Source: Symsagittifera roscoffensis (Eukaryota > Xenacoelomorpha > Acoela > Convolutidae). From it: a stretch of DNA of 64,000 nucleotides. Positions 63,032 to 64,000 of the stretch are shown here, in pieces. The notes beneath the pieces are model-generated. The model had not been told where the DNA came from and ran no database searches. It saw nothing but the letters and a program-made list of their open reading frames with translations. The DNA is taken from assembly GCF_963678635.1 (NCBI RefSeq), contig NC_087062.1, positions 5,318,193 to 5,382,192 on the forward strand, read 5' to 3'. Position 1 is the stretch's first letter; each line of letters starts with the position of its first letter. Position numbers and translations under genes: made by a program.

Positions 63032-63159
63032 TTGTTCCTTGCACGAGGACAACGGCATCTGATCTGACCAGCCCCTCTTCGTCACAGACTGCGTAGACTA
63101 AAAAGGTGTAGTTGACACCTGGTGTCAAACCACTGGCAACGTAACTCATCCATCCACGG
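63032..63159 (-). CDS. FN3 receptor exon, C-terminal half of an FN3
   Basis: The acceptor is AATTTTTTAG|CCGTGG and the donor is GGAACAA|GTAAAA. It is phase 2 in and phase 1 out, 128 bases. It encodes SGLTPGVNYTFLVYAVCDEEG, the E-F strands with tyrosine corner, and AVVLVQGT at the G strand. It is the most 5' exon I can see; the signal peptide and start must lie beyond the window or in exons I missed. Confidence 0.68.
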
Positions 63160-63650
63160 CTAAAAAATTGATGTTTGTTCATCGTTGGAACAAGTGAACA
63201 ATCTATTTGGTGATTCAGTTGATACGGATTGTTAAGTATATTAAGTTTGTCAAATTTTCGACCAATGAGATTGCAACAAAATTAAAATTCTCAACGCAGA
63301 ACTCTAAGATTAATTTACTGTATTTTATTTGTTTAGAGAGATTGAGGTTTTTTTGTAGACACCATAGGTATGAGGAGAGGAGATTGTTAAAAATCAAAGC
63401 GAGTGTTCACTTGGATAAATATCATTAACTATTCCTCTTTCCCCCTTTGGCACCCGTACCGAATAAAATCTTTATTTCTGATCTGAAGTACCTCATGTCT
63501 AATCTTAGTTTCTGGTCAGAAATCTTTTTTGAAATCTTTAAATAAAGAAGGGATTTTCTTCAATTTTTTTCATCTTATTTCCGATCAGAAGTTAGCTAAT
63601 ACAAGACTATTTCTAGATTGAGGACTAAAAAGACTGAGGCTGGATTCTCC
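63160..63650. other. Intronic AT-rich sequence
   Basis: No exon or repeat recognised. Confidence 0.4.
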
Positions 63651-63705
63651 ACTCTGTCTTTAGGAAGGCGGTTGTGCTAACCGCTCGACCACATGACCTA
63701 ATGCT
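63640..63705 (-). repeat. tRNA-like head of a SINE or tRNA relic
   Basis: On the minus strand it has gtcatgtggtcgagcggttagcac, whose central 11 bases match the A-box consensus fully. The B box is poor (ggagaatcc). It resembles the start of a Leu/Ser-type tRNA but does not fold as a complete one. Confidence 0.4.
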
Positions 63706-64000
63706 ATCGATTAGTTTTATCTATTAAATGGAAAGCAACACTTGCTATAACAAACTTTAATTTGAACTGTAATGCCACCGCTATTGTGTAAGCTCCAAGC
63801 AGGTTTAGCTCGTTGCCGTTGAGCAATGAACTGATTTCTGATTTTTTTTTCAGAAATTGTTTATTTCTACATTAAGAAAGAAATAGATCATTTCTGTACA
63901 GGAATTTGGCTAGATAATCTATGTAACATTTCTGTATTGAAAAACAGCCTCCGTTGGGTACGGGCACCTAGTAACTATTTTTCACTCCTTTAATAAACTT

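Overview
This window is animal nuclear DNA, from an invertebrate I cannot place further. It is AT-rich, its genes have GT-AG introns, and retroelement and DNA-transposon debris fills most of the space. The best-supported host genes are a two-exon tetraspanin and the 3' part of a multi-exon fibronectin type III (FN3) receptor. Both lie on the minus strand.

Layout. 1-8 kb is AT-rich intergenic sequence with a decayed MULE-type transposase (3.0-3.75 kb), a weak plus-strand gene candidate (4.3-5.4 kb), a tRNA-derived SINE (6.5 kb) and a tRNA-like relic (7.2 kb). 8.2-9.5 kb is the tetraspanin. 10.0-15.1 kb is a head-to-tail array of three damaged LINE copies with a 1.80 kb period; the middle copy looks like an unequal-crossover product. 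Two further LINE fragments follow at 15.1-15.9 and 17.3-17.9 kb.

18.5-34.3 kb is a GC-richer minus-strand LTR retroelement of the Ty3/gypsy class, missing its 5' part (5' LTR, gag and protease not found). Reading 5' to 3' it holds reverse transcriptase/RNase H, then an integrase with a D,D35E triad whose polyprotein ends in a macrodomain-like fold. After a 0.5 kb spacer with a good splice acceptor comes about 9 kb of accessory coding sequence: a coiled coil plus an SGNH hydrolase with its catalytic residues intact, a second SGNH-like domain in an 885-residue frame, and orphan frames of 818 and about 100 residues. A polypurine tract and a 1.25 kb LTR-like segment close the element. The combination of macrodomain and two SGNH-type domains in one retroelement is the most unusual thing here. 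About ten frameshifts or stops interrupt the frames, so this copy is probably not active as it stands, unless some are sequencing errors or recoding sites.

34.6-63.2 kb is the FN3 receptor, transcribed leftward. Exons for FN3 modules (63.0, 58.0, 56.8, 54.0, 47.9 and 47.1 kb) join in consistent phases to a transmembrane exon (44.4 kb), a short juxtamembrane exon (43.8 kb) and a terminal exon (35.6-36.0 kb). The cytoplasmic tail carries six Tyr-x-Asn motifs, the consensus bound by the Grb2 SH2 domain. A decayed duplicate of the terminal exon lies at 34.6-34.9 kb, beside the retroelement. The introns hold a degenerate LINE (49-52.3 kb), a Penelope-like fragment (54.6-55.6 kb), several SINEs, MITEs and foldback repeats. 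A further LINE fragment lies at 60.5-61.4 kb.
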